From Lichenicola sp965198575 (GTDB taxonomy: Bacteria > Pseudomonadota > Alphaproteobacteria > Acetobacterales > Acetobacteraceae): a stretch of DNA of 64,000 nucleotides. The position numbers and the translations under genes are program-made. The stretch is taken from positions 3,658,001-3,722,000 of the forward strand of contig NZ_OZ240671.1 in NCBI RefSeq assembly GCF_965198575.1, given 5' to 3'. Of the stretch, positions 34,846-43,387 are shown piece after piece (within the stretch, counting starts at the first letter, position 1; the number at the start of each line of letters is the position of its first letter). The notes below the pieces were generated by a model. The model searched no databases. It was not told the DNA's origin and saw only the letters and a program-made list of their open reading frames with translations.

Positions 34846-35424
34846 TCAGGGTTCGGAGGTCGGCCGAGGCTGCTCGCCGATCGTGAACATGACGACCTGC
34901 TCGCCGGCATGGGCGAAATACACCGCGCACGGGATCAGCGCGCCGTCGGTGACGGGTTGCGTCGCATGGGTGAGGTCGAACTGAGCCGTGACGGGATGCG
35001 GCTGGTCGTGCAGGCCGGGCGGCAGGTCGAGCCCGTTCTGCGTCGGTTGGTCGCCGGTCGGATCGCGCTCCTGCGCTGCCGCCGCCTGCTGCTGGTCCAG
35101 CGTCGGCGCCGCGATGGTCTGGTGCAGGGTGCCGTTGCGCAGGGCGACCTGGCCGAATGCCGGGCAGTCGACCCGGATCAGGCGGTCGGGCAGGTTGCCG
35201 TGATTGACGATGATCGTGCTGAGCAGCGCGCTCGCGTGCTGCGGATCGCCCCGGCCCCAGGACGGGCCGACCTGCATCGGTCCCGACACCTGGCCGGCAA
35301 CGGCGTGCGCGGGTGGCGTGGCGGCGAGCCCGGCCAGAACCGACACGAGGGCAGCACCCGACAGGGCCGGCAGGCTGCCCGCACGGCTGCGTTGCCCGGG
35401 CCTCGAGCGATCAGGTAAGCGCAT
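34846..35424 (-). CDS. PCu(A)C-like exported protein lacking the usual copper ligands
   Basis: A 192-residue protein with a signal peptide (LSGAALVSVLAGLAATPPAHA) and a beta-rich domain like the periplasmic copper chaperone PCu(A)C: GPSWGRGDPQHASALLSTIIVNHGNLPDRLIRVDCPAFGQVALRNG, then a long loop and VYFAHAGEQVVMFTIGE. The position that is normally histidine after the second strand (velHet) reads VALRNG, and the H-x10-M-x21-H-x-M set is not seen. Copper delivery is therefore doubtful. The ATG at 35424 has GGAGG 6 bp upstream. It overlaps thpR by 14 bp. Confidence 0.6.
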   Translation of the reverse strand: MRLPDRSRPGQRSRAGSLPALSGAALVSVLAGLAATPPAHAVAGQVSGPMQVGPSWGRGDPQHASALLSTIIVNHGNLPDRLIRVDCPAFGQVALRNGTLHQTIAAPTLDQQQAAAAQERDPTGDQPTQNGLDLPPGLHDQPHPVTAQFDLTHATQPVTDGALIPCAVYFAHAGEQVVMFTIGEQPRPTSEP

Positions 35425-36004
35425 AATCGACCTCCGCGGTATAGACCGGCTGATCAGGGCCAGGTTGTGAGCTGAACAGCGTGAAGCTGTCGATCGTGAC
35501 AGGTTCGGTGCGCAGCAGGTTGTGCGCCTGCACCCACCCGGCAAGCACCGCCTCCGCCACGCCGTCCACCCGGGCCAGCGAGACATGCGGCTGGAAGCGG
35601 CGGCGTTCCGGCTCCAGCCCGATCCGCTGCAGCGCAGTCTCGATCTTGCCCTGCAGGTGGTCCAGCCGCTCGTTGCGCGCGACGCCGGCCCAGAGCGTGG
35701 TTGTCATCGGCGCGCTGGCCGGCAGCAGGCCAGGACGCCGCGGCGCGCGATGCCCACCGAGTCGCCTCGCGCGCACGAAGGTTCCGGTCCCGGCGAGTGC
35801 CAGCTCGAAGCGACGGACCTGCAGCGATTGCAACGCCAGGTCGATCTCGTCGGCACTGTCGGAGCGGGTCTCGCCGATGAAGCGCAGGGTGAGGTGCAGG
35901 TTGTGCGGCGCGACCCAACGCGCCCCGGGCAGCCCGCCGCATAGCCCGACCAGCGTCTCGCGGTGGCTCCAGGGAAGTGCCAGTGCCACGAAAAGCCTCA
36001 TCAC
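35411..36004 (-). CDS. thpR: RNA 2',3'-cyclic phosphodiesterase
   Basis: A 197-residue member of the 2H phosphoesterase superfamily (LigT/ThpR). The two catalytic H-x-T/S-x motifs are HLTLRF and HVSLAR. The N-terminus MRLFVALALPWSHRE and the later LLRTEPVTIDSFTLFSS are typical. It hydrolyses 2',3'-cyclic phosphate RNA ends to 2'-phosphate in vitro. An arginine-rich insertion (about residues 78-95) is unusual. The start is at 36004 or 36001. It overlaps the PCu(A)C-like gene. Confidence 0.93.
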   Translation of the reverse strand: MMRLFVALALPWSHRETLVGLCGGLPGARWVAPHNLHLTLRFIGETRSDSADEIDLALQSLQVRRFELALAGTGTFVRARRLGGHRAPRRPGLLPASAPMTTTLWAGVARNERLDHLQGKIETALQRIGLEPERRRFQPHVSLARVDGVAEAVLAGWVQAHNLLRTEPVTIDSFTLFSSQPGPDQPVYTAEVDYALT

Positions 36005-36022
36005 GAGAGTCGCACGGCCGGA

Positions 36023-36190
36023 TCAGCGCGCGCGCCGCGGCCTGGAGAACAGCAGGACGACCGCCGCGAGGATTGCCAGCATCACCCCGGTTCGCGCGGA
36101 GCCGGGCCGGTCCTCACGTGCCGGTGCCCGGTGTGGGCCGAGCGCCGCACCCGTCAGGCCGGGTCGGCTCGTGTGGCGAGGTCTGGGCAT
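36023..36190 (-). CDS. Possible small single-helix membrane protein
   Basis: A 55-residue frame with a proline/arginine-rich N-terminus and one hydrophobic helix near the end (GVMLAILAAVVLLFS) followed by a basic RPRRAR tail. It ends 18 bp before thpR in the same direction. A GGAGG lies somewhat far upstream of the ATG. No family is recognised; it may be chance. Confidence 0.3.
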   Translation of the reverse strand: MPRPRHTSRPGLTGAALGPHRAPAREDRPGSARTGVMLAILAAVVLLFSRPRRAR

Positions 36191-36230
36191 GTGGGGTCGT
36201 GTGCCTCCAGGGGTCGGGACCGTGCCCGCC

Positions 36231-36330
36231 CGCTCCGCGACCGTCAACGTAGCCCGCTGCGTGACCGTCGACCGCAGCCTCGCTCCGTGACCGTCGACCG
36301 TGGCGTTGCTCGGTGACCAGTAAACCAGTG
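36231..36330. repeat. Four imperfect tandem copies of a ~26-bp unit
   Basis: Copies begin at 36231, 36255, 36281 and 36307, sharing CGCT(C/G)CGTGACCGTCGACC-like sequence; copies 2 and 3 carry the identical 15-mer CGTGACCGTCGACCG at 36260 and 36286. They lie in the 500-bp gap between thpR and the Bax-inhibitor gene, which otherwise holds only the doubtful small frame at 36023-36190. Apart from these repeats nothing is recognised between 36331 and 36506. Possible repeated binding sites or slippage product. Confidence 0.75.
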
Positions 36331-36506
36331 GCTTGCCGGAGCGCGGCGGTGTCCTGACCGGGTCGGGGGCAAGCCGACGCTCGGATCTGTCCAGGGTTTA
36401 ATGTAGAACCCGTGCCCGGGATCGGCTTGTCCTTGACCTGCCTGTCGGAACCGCCAACATACAACCAGACTACCGGGATCACCGGCGGCACAGGAAGTCA
36501 CACATC

Positions 36507-37286
36507 ATGGCGTTCGTTCCCGACTATAGAACCACATCGCGCGCCGCGGGTGCGGGCGCCCAGACCGGGGTCGTGGATCTCGGGCTCCGCTCCTACATGT
36601 TGCGCGTCTATAACTGGATGACGTCCGGGCTGGTCCTGACCGGCCTGGTCGCCTACGGCATCGCCCACAGCCAGCTCGCCGGGTTGTTCCACCAGCTGGT
36701 GATGACACCCTCCGGCTCGATGGTGATGAAGCCGACGATGCTCGGCATCATCTCGATCTTCGCACCGTTGGCCTTCGTGCTGGTGCTGAGCTTCGGCGTG
36801 AACAAGCTGTCCAAGACCGCTGCCCAGACGCTGTTCTGGGTGTTCTGTGCGGCGATGGGCATCAGCCTGACCAACATCTTCTATGTCTATACGGACATGT
36901 CGATCGTCAGGGTGTTCTTCATCACCTCCGCGACCTTCGCCGCGATGAGCCTCTACGGCTACACGACGAAGGCCGACCTCACGAAGCTCGGCTCGTTCCT
37001 GATCATGGGCGTGGTCGGCATCCTGATCGCGATGGTCGTGAACATGTTCCTGCACAGCCCCGGCCTGTATCTGGCGGTGAGCGTGCTCGGCGTGCTGATC
37101 TTCACCGGCCTGACCGCCTTCGACACCCAGCGGATCAAGTTCAACTACAACCAGTTCGCCTACTACGAAGGCGCCGACGGTGCGGCCAAGCGCAGCGTGT
37201 ATGATGCGCTCACGCTGTATCTGAACTTCATCAACCTGTTCACCTTCCTGCTGCAGCTCACCGGAACGCGCAGCAACAGCAACTAA
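36507..37286 (+). CDS. Bax inhibitor-1/YccA family membrane protein
   Basis: A 259-residue, seven-helix membrane protein. The N-terminal 25 residues are cytoplasmic and polar, then LRSYMLRVYNWMTSGLVLTGLVAYG opens the domain. The conserved GISLTNIF segment, FAAMSLYGYTTKADLT and the terminal FDTQRIKFNYNQF and YDALTLYLNFINLFTFLLQL are family hallmarks. The aspartates near the C-terminal helix suggest the pH-sensitive calcium-leak type; in E. coli the relatives interact with FtsH. Monocistronic, followed by a clear terminator. Confidence 0.94.
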   Translation: MAFVPDYRTTSRAAGAGAQTGVVDLGLRSYMLRVYNWMTSGLVLTGLVAYGIAHSQLAGLFHQLVMTPSGSMVMKPTMLGIISIFAPLAFVLVLSFGVNKLSKTAAQTLFWVFCAAMGISLTNIFYVYTDMSIVRVFFITSATFAAMSLYGYTTKADLTKLGSFLIMGVVGILIAMVVNMFLHSPGLYLAVSVLGVLIFTGLTAFDTQRIKFNYNQFAYYEGADGAAKRSVYDALTLYLNFINLFTFLLQLTGTRSNSN

Positions 37287-37313
37287 GCCTCGACAGCTTT
37301 GTCGATGAAGATG

Positions 37314-37343
37314 ATCCCCGGTCTGCAAAGGCCGGGGATTTTG
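37314..37343 (+). terminator. Rho-independent terminator after the Bax-inhibitor gene
   Basis: ATCCCCGG (37314-37321), 10-base loop, CCGGGGAT (37332-37339), then TTTT. Confidence 0.85.
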
Positions 37344-37434
37344 TTTGGGCGCAGGTCGCGGCGGCCAATCTCACCTTGGTGATCGATGGGCCCGAGACGG
37401 GGTCTTTCAGGACCGCGTGTGGTCATGCAGACAT

Positions 37435-37466
37435 GAAAACGCCGGCCAGGAGACCGGGCCGGCGTC
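37435..37466 (-). terminator. Rho-independent terminator of the CarD gene
   Basis: On the minus strand ACGCCGGCC (37465-37457), short loop, GGCCGGCGT (37447-37439), then TTT. It lies about 50 bp after the CarD stop. The stretch between this and the facing terminator (37344-37434) shows nothing recognisable. Confidence 0.8.
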
Positions 37467-37512
37467 GTCGTGTCGGGCGCCCTTGGAGGGCGCGGTCAGG
37501 CGTGCTGGATCG

Positions 37513-38313
37513 TCACGTGATGGTCTTGAGATAGTCCGCGAGCTTGCTGGCGGCAGCGTTCTTGTCGATGTTCTCGAGCGCGCCGAGTTCGGCCGCAAGA
37601 CGGTCCATTGCCGCTTCGTAGATCTGGCGCTCGGAGAAGCTCTGGTCGGGCTGGCCGGAATTACGGTGCAGGTCACGCACCACCTCGGCGATCGCCAGCG
37701 GGTCGCCCGAGTTGATCTTGGCCTCGTATTCCTGGGCCCGACGCGACCACATCGTGCGCTTGATGCGGGCGCGGCCTTTCAGGATCGCCAGCGCCTCGTC
37801 GAACAGCTTGCGGGTCGCGAGCTTGCGCAGGCCGGCACTCTTTGCCTTCGCCACCGGGACGCGCAGCGTCATCCGGTTCTCTTCGAAGGTGATATGGATC
37901 AACTCGAGCTTGTGCCCGGCGATCTCCTCGGTGGCGATCCGCTCGACCTTGCCGACGCCATGGGTGGGATACACGACATGGTCACCCTCGGCGAAGGGCT
38001 CGTCGTCCTTGGGCCTGCGTGCGGCCGCGGGACGTGGCGCCACTTCGTCGGCGTCGTCCGCCGCATCATCCTCCCCGAGCGATGCAACCGGCACGTCACT
38101 TAGTGCGACTGCCGACGACGGCTCGGCATCCTCGTGCGGACCCTGGGGGTCATGCTCCGGGACCTCGCCGGCGCCGGGGGCGTGATCCGGGTCGGGAGAT
38201 GCATCCTGGATGACCTCGGCACCGACATCCCGCTCATGCTCGTCGAGCGCGTCGGGGCTGGTGGTCGACTGGGTGTCCTGATCGCTCGAGTGTGTCGCCG
38301 TCTTGGTCAGCAC
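37513..38313 (-). CDS. CarD-family transcriptional regulator with long acidic N-terminus
   Basis: A 266-residue protein. The CarD domain begins near residue 107 (FAEGDHVVYPTHGVGKVERIATEEIAGHKLELIHITF) with the RNA-polymerase-interacting Tudor-like fold. The helical DNA-binding part follows, with the ARIKRTMWSRRAQEYEAKINSGDPLAIAEVVRDLHRN segment. CarD binds the RNA polymerase beta subunit and stabilises open promoter complexes. The first 105 residues are an acidic, Asp/Glu/Pro-rich, probably disordered extension that most alphaproteobacterial CarD proteins (about 160-180 residues) lack. An internal start near the domain cannot be excluded. Monocistronic, with its own terminator. Confidence 0.9.
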   Translation of the reverse strand: MLTKTATHSSDQDTQSTTSPDALDEHERDVGAEVIQDASPDPDHAPGAGEVPEHDPQGPHEDAEPSSAVALSDVPVASLGEDDAADDADEVAPRPAAARRPKDDEPFAEGDHVVYPTHGVGKVERIATEEIAGHKLELIHITFEENRMTLRVPVAKAKSAGLRKLATRKLFDEALAILKGRARIKRTMWSRRAQEYEAKINSGDPLAIAEVVRDLHRNSGQPDQSFSERQIYEAAMDRLAAELGALENIDKNAAASKLADYLKTIT

Positions 38314-38537
38314 GTGCTTGGCATCTCCCGCTTCGGCCCGTGGGCGCGAACCCGCATCAGGCTGTTGCCTCGGTTCGGGAGAACCGGAGCCTGGAGCCTT
38401 GGCGCTCTATGGTGAAACGGCAACATAGCACAAGAAACGCGAAAACGGAACCCTCGGGCTCCTGACGCGCCGCGATCGCACAAGGCAAAGGAGTTGCCGC
38501 GCCGCCCGACACCGGACGACGCGGCCCCCGAAGGATG

Positions 38538-38561
38538 GAGTTCCTGGAGGTCCAGGAACTC
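38538..38561. repeat. Perfect 11-bp inverted repeat 3' of hcp
   Basis: GAGTTCCTGGA (38538-38548), 2-bp gap, TCCAGGAACTC (38551-38561). It lies 20 bp beyond the hcp stop. There is no T run on either side, so it is either an atypical transcript end/stabilising hairpin or a protein-binding site. The rest of the 38314-38581 gap, which must hold the CarD promoter, shows no further recognisable element. Confidence 0.7.
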
Positions 38562-38581
38562 GTGCGCCAGGCTTGCGACGC

Positions 38582-39058
38582 CTACGATGTCTGGGCGGTG
38601 GCCAGGTCGTAGATCACGTGGTCGGGCTGGCCGAGGGTGCCGTCCGGCGCCATCTGCTTGGTCGTGAACTGCACCTTCGTGAAGTTCAGCGAGATGCTCT
38701 CCATCGGGCGATCGCCGCTGGAGGAGTGCGAGTAGCCGCTGATGATCGTGTTGGTCAGGATCAGCGTGAGATAAATCTCCTGCTGTTCCTTGTAGGTGCG
38801 GGTGAAGTCGATCTGAACCGTGGCGCCGTGACCGGACAACGCCTGGGTCATCAGCTTGCCGGTGGAGATGTCGTTCTCCTTCGTGCAGGTGACTTCGCTG
38901 ATCGAAGGCGCCGTGGACTCACGCTCGGACGACGAGCCGACGACGCTGGAAATTCCACGCCCCACGCCCCACTGAAAACCGTGCAACTCGATCCAGTTGG
39001 AGTGGGCCGTTTCGGTAACGTCGCCGGGTGCGCCGGGAAACTGCATATAGATTGCCAT
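38582..39058 (-). CDS. hcp: T6SS tube protein Hcp
   Basis: A 158-residue Hcp (TssD), which forms hexameric rings stacked into the secreted inner tube. MAIYMQFPGAPGDVTE, SNWIELHGFQWGVGRGISS, SEVTCTKENDISTGKL and the terminal VQFTTKQMAPDG are family segments. It lies 22 bp downstream of clpV in the same direction, so these two form the leftward T6SS unit. A perfect inverted repeat follows the stop. No effector fusion is present. Confidence 0.96.
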   Translation of the reverse strand: MAIYMQFPGAPGDVTETAHSNWIELHGFQWGVGRGISSVVGSSSERESTAPSISEVTCTKENDISTGKLMTQALSGHGATVQIDFTRTYKEQQEIYLTLILTNTIISGYSHSSSGDRPMESISLNFTKVQFTTKQMAPDGTLGQPDHVIYDLATAQTS

Positions 39059-39080
39059 GTTTTCTCCTTTCTCGGGGGCC

Positions 39081-41804
39081 TCAGGTCAGCGAGTAACGAA
39101 AGGTGCCCACCTTGTCCACTTGAACCAGTATTCTCTCGATCGGGACCCCGTCGGCCATTCGGCTCAACACGGCGGTTGCCAGATCGGGAAGCAGCGTATC
39201 AGACAGGATCCCCTCGATCGCCCTGGCGCCGGCACTGCTTTCCGCACACCGCGCCGCCAGCAAATCGATGATCGCTGCATCGAACTCCAGTTCGGCACCG
39301 TAGCGATCGTGGAAACGCTGCCGTATCCGTTGGAGTTGCAATGCGGCGATTTTCCTGAGCGTTTCATCGTTCAGCGGCACGTAGGGAACGAGCCGGGTGC
39401 GTCCGAGAAACGCCGGTTTGAACACTTTCAGCAATGGCTCGTGCAGCAGTTCGGCGAGAGCCGATGCCTCGGGCGCGGTTTCGGGGTCAGCATACAACTG
39501 CGTCAGGACATCGCTACCCGCATTCGATGTCATGATGATGACAGTATTCTTGAAGTCGATGTCGCGGCCTTCGCCGTCCTTCATCTGTCCCTTGTCGAAC
39601 ACCTGGTAGAAAACGTCCTGCACGCCGGGATGCGCTTTTTCCATCTCGTCGAGCAGGATCACCGAATACGGCCGGCGTCGTACCGCTTCGGTCAGCACGC
39701 CGCCCTCGCCGTATCCGACATAGCCCGGCGGGCTGCCCATGAGCAGGCTGACCTTATGCTCCTCCTTGAACTCGCTCATGTTGATGACGGTGAGGTTCTG
39801 CTCGCCGCCATACAGCAGCTCGGCCAGGGTGAGTGCCGTCTCGGTCTTGCCGGTGCCCGAAGTGCCGATCATCAGGAACACGCCGATCGGCTTGCGCGGA
39901 TCGGTCAGCCCGGCGCGGGAGGTGCGGATCGCCTGCGCCACCGCCGCCAGCGCGTGATCCTGGCCGACGATGCGACGCCCCATCGCCGCCTGCAGGTCCA
40001 GGATGGTGCGGATCTCGTCGGACTGCATGCGCCCGGTGGGAATTCCGGTCCAGGCGGCGACGATCTCGGCCACCGCCTGCGCATCGACCACCGGAAACAC
40101 CAGCGGCTGCTCGCCCTGCAACGCCTGCAGCCGCTTGCGCTGCTCGGCATAATCGGTGCGGAGTGCGGCCCGGTCCTGCGGCGTGTCCGACAGCTCGTCC
40201 CCCGCCTCGATCCCGTCATCGGCCGGTCCGGCCACCGGGCTCAGCATGCGCGTCCGCAGATCCTGCAGCGCCACCACCACCTCGCGCTCGGCGTGCCAGC
40301 GCTCGACCAGCCCGGTATGCCGCGCCGATACCGTCTCGTGCTCGGCGTTCAGCGCCGACACCCGGTCATGATGCGCGGCACCGAGGGCGTCCTCCCGGTG
40401 CAGGCTGCGGCGCTCCGCATCGATCAGCCCGAGCCGCCGCGCCGCGTCCTCCACCGCAGGGGGTGCGGCGGACTGGCTCATCGCGACGCGCGCGCAGGCG
40501 GTATCGATCAGGCTCACCGCCTTGTCCGGCAGCTGCCGGCTCGGGATGTAGCGTGCCGACAGCCTGACCGCCGCCTCCACCGCCTCGTCGAGGATCGGGA
40601 TGCCGTGATGCTGCTCCAGCGTGGCGACCAGGCCGCGGATCATCGAGATCGCGGTCGCCTCGTCCGGCTCGGCGATCACCACCGGCTGGAAGCGCCTGGT
40701 CAGGGCTGCGTCCTTCTCGAAATACTTCTTGTATTCCGCCCACGTGGTCGCGGCGATGCAGCGCAGCTCGCCGCGTGCCAGCGCCGGCTTCAGCAGGTTG
40801 GCGGCGTCGCCCGATCCGGCGCTGCCGCCGGCGCCGATCAGGGTGTGCGCCTCGTCGATGAACAATATCACCGGCGTCGGGCTCGCCTGCACCTCGCGGA
40901 TCACCGCCTTCAGCCGGTTCTCGAACTCGCCCTTGACGCCGGCGCCGGCCTGCAGGAGCCCGAGATCGAGCGTGCGGATGCTCACATCGGCGAGGGCCGG
41001 CGGGATATCGGCCTGGGCGATCCGAAGCGCCAGGCCCTCCACCACCGCGGTCTTGCCGACGCCGGCCTCGCCGACCAGGATCGGATTGTTCTGCCGCCGC
41101 CGGGTCAGGATATCGATCAGCTGGCGGATTTCCGGATCGCGCCCGAGGATCGGGTCGATGCGGCCGGCGCGCGCCTGTGCGGTCAGGTCGACAGTATATT
41201 GAGCGAGCGAGGGCGATCCCTGCCGGGGTGGGCTGTCCGCCGAGCCGGCTGCATCCGGCGCCCCGCCAGCCGCCGCGCTGCCAGCCGCCGCCGCGCCGCT
41301 ACCGAAGGCGCTTGCCGTCTCTCGGGATTCGCAGCTGTCACGCAGCAGCCGCGGCAGATCGGCGCGATCGATGGCGCTCTCGAGCCGGAACAGCCGGGGC
41401 AGGGTGCGACGCAGGCCCTGCGACAGATCCTCGTCGGTAAGCAGCGCCATCAGCAGGTCGGCCGAGCGGATCGCCCCGGCGCCGCGCTCGACCGAGGCCA
41501 GCAGCCAGGCCTGTTTCATCAGTGCCACGATCTCGGGCGACAGCGCCGGCGCGCGGCCGTTGCCGGTCTTCATGCCGTCGAGTGTCGCCTGCAACTCCGC
41601 GGCAAGGCGGCCCTCGTCGAGATTGGCTCGGGCCAGCAGCAGCGGAATATCGCTGCCGGAGGTGCCGATCAGCTGCAGCAGCCAGTGCTCGATCTCGACA
41701 TTATAGTGTGTGCGGGAGAGCGTGAGGCCCGCCGCCGCTTCCAGGGCACGTCGGCAGGTTGCGTCCAGCCGTGCGACGAGCAGGGAGAGGTCGATGGCGG
41801 CCAT
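39081..41804 (-). CDS. clpV: T6SS sheath-recycling ATPase ClpV
   Basis: A 907-residue AAA+ unfoldase (TssH) that disassembles the contracted TssB/TssC sheath. It has an N-terminal Clp-N-like domain to about residue 160, a low-complexity Ala/Gly/Ser linker, first AAA module with Walker A GEAGVGKTA and Walker B VILFIDEAH, a middle coiled-coil region, and the second AAA module with GTSGTGKTETA and VILLDEMEKAHPGV. It is shorter than ClpB in the middle domain, as expected for ClpV. The start at 41804 (MAAIDLSLL) has GGAGA upstream. It is divergent from tssA. Confidence 0.96.
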   Translation of the reverse strand: MAAIDLSLLVARLDATCRRALEAAAGLTLSRTHYNVEIEHWLLQLIGTSGSDIPLLLARANLDEGRLAAELQATLDGMKTGNGRAPALSPEIVALMKQAWLLASVERGAGAIRSADLLMALLTDEDLSQGLRRTLPRLFRLESAIDRADLPRLLRDSCESRETASAFGSGAAAAGSAAAGGAPDAAGSADSPPRQGSPSLAQYTVDLTAQARAGRIDPILGRDPEIRQLIDILTRRRQNNPILVGEAGVGKTAVVEGLALRIAQADIPPALADVSIRTLDLGLLQAGAGVKGEFENRLKAVIREVQASPTPVILFIDEAHTLIGAGGSAGSGDAANLLKPALARGELRCIAATTWAEYKKYFEKDAALTRRFQPVVIAEPDEATAISMIRGLVATLEQHHGIPILDEAVEAAVRLSARYIPSRQLPDKAVSLIDTACARVAMSQSAAPPAVEDAARRLGLIDAERRSLHREDALGAAHHDRVSALNAEHETVSARHTGLVERWHAEREVVVALQDLRTRMLSPVAGPADDGIEAGDELSDTPQDRAALRTDYAEQRKRLQALQGEQPLVFPVVDAQAVAEIVAAWTGIPTGRMQSDEIRTILDLQAAMGRRIVGQDHALAAVAQAIRTSRAGLTDPRKPIGVFLMIGTSGTGKTETALTLAELLYGGEQNLTVINMSEFKEEHKVSLLMGSPPGYVGYGEGGVLTEAVRRRPYSVILLDEMEKAHPGVQDVFYQVFDKGQMKDGEGRDIDFKNTVIIMTSNAGSDVLTQLYADPETAPEASALAELLHEPLLKVFKPAFLGRTRLVPYVPLNDETLRKIAALQLQRIRQRFHDRYGAELEFDAAIIDLLAARCAESSAGARAIEGILSDTLLPDLATAVLSRMADGVPIERILVQVDKVGTFRYSLT

Positions 41805-42012
41805 GCAGTCTCCGGCTTGCCCAATCCTGGACCGGCAGTCTTGCACCGGGGGGTGCTTGACGTCATGGTCGTAACGTTAGGTTCTCGTAAGCCACCTGTC
41901 CAGCAAGCCGGTGGACCTGAAATTACCGGTCCGGCACTTGTCTTCTTCTTGTCGTTTTCTTTCCTGGCACCCGCCCGGCGCGTCCGCCCGGGCAACTCGG
42001 ATATGAACGCTC

Positions 42013-43146
42013 TTGACGCTACCGGCCATCGATATCGACGCGCTGCTCCGCCCGATCTCCGAGGATAACCCTGCCGGCACCGATCCGCGCACCGACGTCT
42101 CGCCGCAATCGGTGTATTTCCGGCTGCGTGACGCACGCGCCGAGGCTCGCCAGATCGAGCGCAACGGCGATCACGACGGCGGCGACACGGGAACCCCCAC
42201 CGCCTGGAACGCGGTCCGCGACCATGCGCTCACCATCCTCTCCGGGATCGGCAAGGACATCGAGGTCGCCGCCTGGCTCGCGGAGGCGCTGGTGCGTCAG
42301 CGCGGGCTGGCCGGCCTGACCCAGGGTGCCGTCCTGATCACCGGCCTGGTGCGTGGATACTGGAACCAGGGGCTGTATCCCGGCCCCGACGAGGACGGGC
42401 TCGAGGGCCGCACCACGCCGGTCGCCGGGCTGAACGGCGTCGGCAATGACGGTACCCTGATGCAGCCGCTGCGCAAGCTGGTGCTGTTCGACTACGCCGA
42501 CCAAAGCGCCGTGACGCTGTGGCGTTTCGAGCGCGCCGAGGAGGTCGAGGGCATCGGCGAGGCGGCCAAGAAGAAGCAGAAACTGGCCTCGGGCGTGCTG
42601 CCGTTCCGCGATCTGGAGGAGGCCGCGCGGACCATCGGGGCAGCAAAACTTGCCGCAACCGGTCACGAGGCGGACGCGACGCTGGTGGCCTGGCGCGGCC
42701 TGGAGACCGCGCTGGCCGAGGTTGCCGGCCGCGATGCGCCGCCATCGACACGGGTCTCCGGCCTGCTCGAGAAGATGATCCGGATCGCCGAACGCTACGT
42801 TCCGGACCGCTTGGCGCAGCTCCGGTCGGCGCAGACCGGCGAAGCTCCGGAGGCGGTGGGTGACGGCCCCGAGGGCGCGGCCGAGGCGGGCGACGAGCAG
42901 GCGACCGGAGAAGGCGTTCGCGCGAGCCCGAAGCGCCCGACCCGCGAGGGCATGCTGGCGACCTTGCTGGAGGTGGCCGAGTTCTTTCGCACCCACGAGC
43001 CGCACTCGCCGCTCGCCTACACGCTCGACGAGGCGGTGCGGCGGGCAAGGATGTCGTGGCCGGAGCTGCTCGGCGAGCTCGTGCCCGACCCGGGTGCGCG
43101 CGCCGTCATCCTGTCGCAACTGGGAATTCGTCCGGATGCAGGATGA
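42013..43146 (+). CDS. tssA: T6SS baseplate/tail cap protein TssA
   Basis: A 377-residue protein with the ImpA_N domain (IDIDALLRPISEDNPAGTDPRTD, then AWLAEALVRQRGLAGLTQGAVLITGLVRGYW). A charged linker at about residues 280-310 precedes a short C-terminal domain (HEPHSPLAYTLDEAVRRARMSWPELLGELVPD). TssA primes baseplate assembly and coordinates tube/sheath growth. Translation starts with a TTG at 42013; an ATG just upstream (42003) is out of frame. It is divergent from clpV; the 208-bp gap between them must hold both promoters but no strong hexamers are seen. Confidence 0.93.
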   Translation: MTLPAIDIDALLRPISEDNPAGTDPRTDVSPQSVYFRLRDARAEARQIERNGDHDGGDTGTPTAWNAVRDHALTILSGIGKDIEVAAWLAEALVRQRGLAGLTQGAVLITGLVRGYWNQGLYPGPDEDGLEGRTTPVAGLNGVGNDGTLMQPLRKLVLFDYADQSAVTLWRFERAEEVEGIGEAAKKKQKLASGVLPFRDLEEAARTIGAAKLAATGHEADATLVAWRGLETALAEVAGRDAPPSTRVSGLLEKMIRIAERYVPDRLAQLRSAQTGEAPEAVGDGPEGAAEAGDEQATGEGVRASPKRPTREGMLATLLEVAEFFRTHEPHSPLAYTLDEAVRRARMSWPELLGELVPDPGARAVILSQLGIRPDAG

Positions 43147-43387
43147 TTGTCACGTAACGATCTTACGATTATTTCTGATACGGTCAGGATTGGGCCGCCC
43201 GCGTCTCAGCATTGACCGTTGCCCCACGCGGCGCTTAGGCTGAATTGGGCGCTCAGGCCCCGGGTAGCGTGCTCGCCGGCGCATGCGTCTGGCATTGGAC
43301 CTCCTGATCTGTGCGACCTGGAGCCAGTTTCGACATTCTGGCACAGTCGGTGGACGGTGCGTTGACGGCGACAAGGAAGGGGCTCCG

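Noticed and set aside
35978..36252. Plus-strand small frames in the thpR-Bax-inhibitor gap
   Set aside because: Arg/Pro-rich with no start signals; they run through the tandem repeats.
41805..42012. Sigma-54 promoter for the divergent T6SS operons
   Set aside because: A TGGCAC occurs but the TTGC element is missing at the needed spacing; no other strong promoter hexamers are convincing.
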